Assembly: GCA_963739975.1 (NCBI GenBank)
Contig: CAVUCK010000022.1
Location: forward strand, 277,807-341,806
Reading direction: 5' to 3'
DNA from: JALZMG01 sp963739975
GTDB lineage: Bacteria; Actinomycetota; Acidimicrobiia; Acidimicrobiales; Ilumatobacteraceae
DNA: 64,000 nt
Part shown: in pieces, positions 63,781-64,000 of the stretch
Layout: the number at the start of each line of letters is the position of its first letter
Numbering within the stretch: position 1 is the first letter of the stretch
Program-made: the position numbers and the translations under genes
Notes under the pieces: model-generated
What the model was told of the DNA's origin: nothing
The model's database searches: none
Seen by the model: only the letters and a program-made list of their open reading frames with translations

Positions 63781-64000
63781 CCGCCTGGCGCCGAGCACTC
63801 ATCCGTCTGCCGATGGTGGTCGTCGCACCGGCGGTCTAGTGTGGGGTCGAGGTGGCGTCGGCGGTGGTCGGCGTGAGGGAACTGTCCATCCGTCCCCGTC
63901 GGCCCGGAGACGCACCGATCATCGTCAGGGCGGCCTGCCGTGCGAGGACAGGCGTGCTCGCTCGCGTGCCGCGACAGCGAGAGGAGCGCGCTGCCGGTGC

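Noticed and set aside
63873..64000. A plus-strand gene entering the right edge (frame beginning V-R-E-L-S-I-R-P-R-R-P-G-D-A), possibly a GNAT enzyme.
   Set aside because: Only ~40 codons are visible, no ribosome site precedes it, and the pattern fades quickly; not supportable from this window.

Overview
The window is very GC-rich and reads as one continuous stretch of actinobacterial chromosome. Several genes point to Actinobacteria, probably an Acidimicrobiia/Ilumatobacter-like organism. These are a WS/DGAT wax-ester synthase, the UPF0182 plus PDZ/S16-protease pair (also adjacent in mycobacteria), a DivIVA protein, a CysO-like sulfur carrier, a HemQ-type coproheme decarboxylase, a CIRCE-controlled groL, SCO6745-, PAC2- and DUF427-family proteins, and a GAF-ANTAR/STAS cluster. 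The assignment is an inference from gene content; there is no rRNA, prophage, transposase or CRISPR array in the window.

Layout. 1-9.3 kb: the end of an ECF sigma-factor gene, a WS/DGAT, a Tat-exported serine hydrolase, an FMN split-barrel protein divergent from a WYL regulator, a decayed hydrolase/LPXTG stretch, and a three-gene set (cupredoxin-like protein, TetR, PEP-utilising mobile-domain protein). 9.6-18.5 kb: initiator tRNA-Met and a TTC38-like protein, then a same-strand run of a SARP/AfsR regulator, an alpha/beta hydrolase, ThrH and a second STAND ATPase. 18.6-27.6 kb: PIG-L deacetylase, DUF389 protein, and the divergent group YlbL-type protease / DivIVA / UPF0182. 27.7-31.9 kb: GNAT, SCO6745-family protein, a selenoprotein, PAC2 protein and a Nudix hydrolase. 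31.9-42.4 kb: glnD, a lone periplasmic binding protein, hemQ, fdhD, an aquaporin, SnoaL/TetR, a broken AraC gene and groL. 42.5-47.6 kb: cysO-like, glycerate kinase, LytR_C, udk, a nitronate-monooxygenase-like oxidoreductase and TerC. 47.7-55.7 kb: ArsR/MFS divergent pair, dioxygenase, ferredoxin, a sulfatase remnant, PadR, isochorismatase, a COQ4-like protein and a DUF427 protein. 55.7-64 kb: an AMP-binding/carrier/acyltransferase fusion, STAS and GAF-ANTAR proteins, an ECF sigma factor with its YCII partner, and a rifampicin-monooxygenase-like flavoprotein.

The strongest hidden item is at 29080-30165. A redoxin reading frame is interrupted by one in-frame TGA exactly where the family has its redox-active residue (WASY-TGA-GCR). 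The TGA is followed 13 nt later by a perfect 7-bp hairpin with a GGU-containing loop. This is best read as a selenocysteine codon with a bacterial SECIS, giving a 361-residue selenoprotein that ordinary gene callers would split in two.

The second theme is intergenic palindromes. Three repeat families (A: 306, 20692, 46438; B: 11295, 27623, 45417; C: 6319, 36482, 63509) sit at or near 3' ends of genes, mostly between convergent genes. A fourth 52-bp element (14059, 42863) lies just upstream of two unrelated genes. The window also has several decayed genes and a recurrent pattern of genes whose stop codon lies deep in a neighbouring gene.
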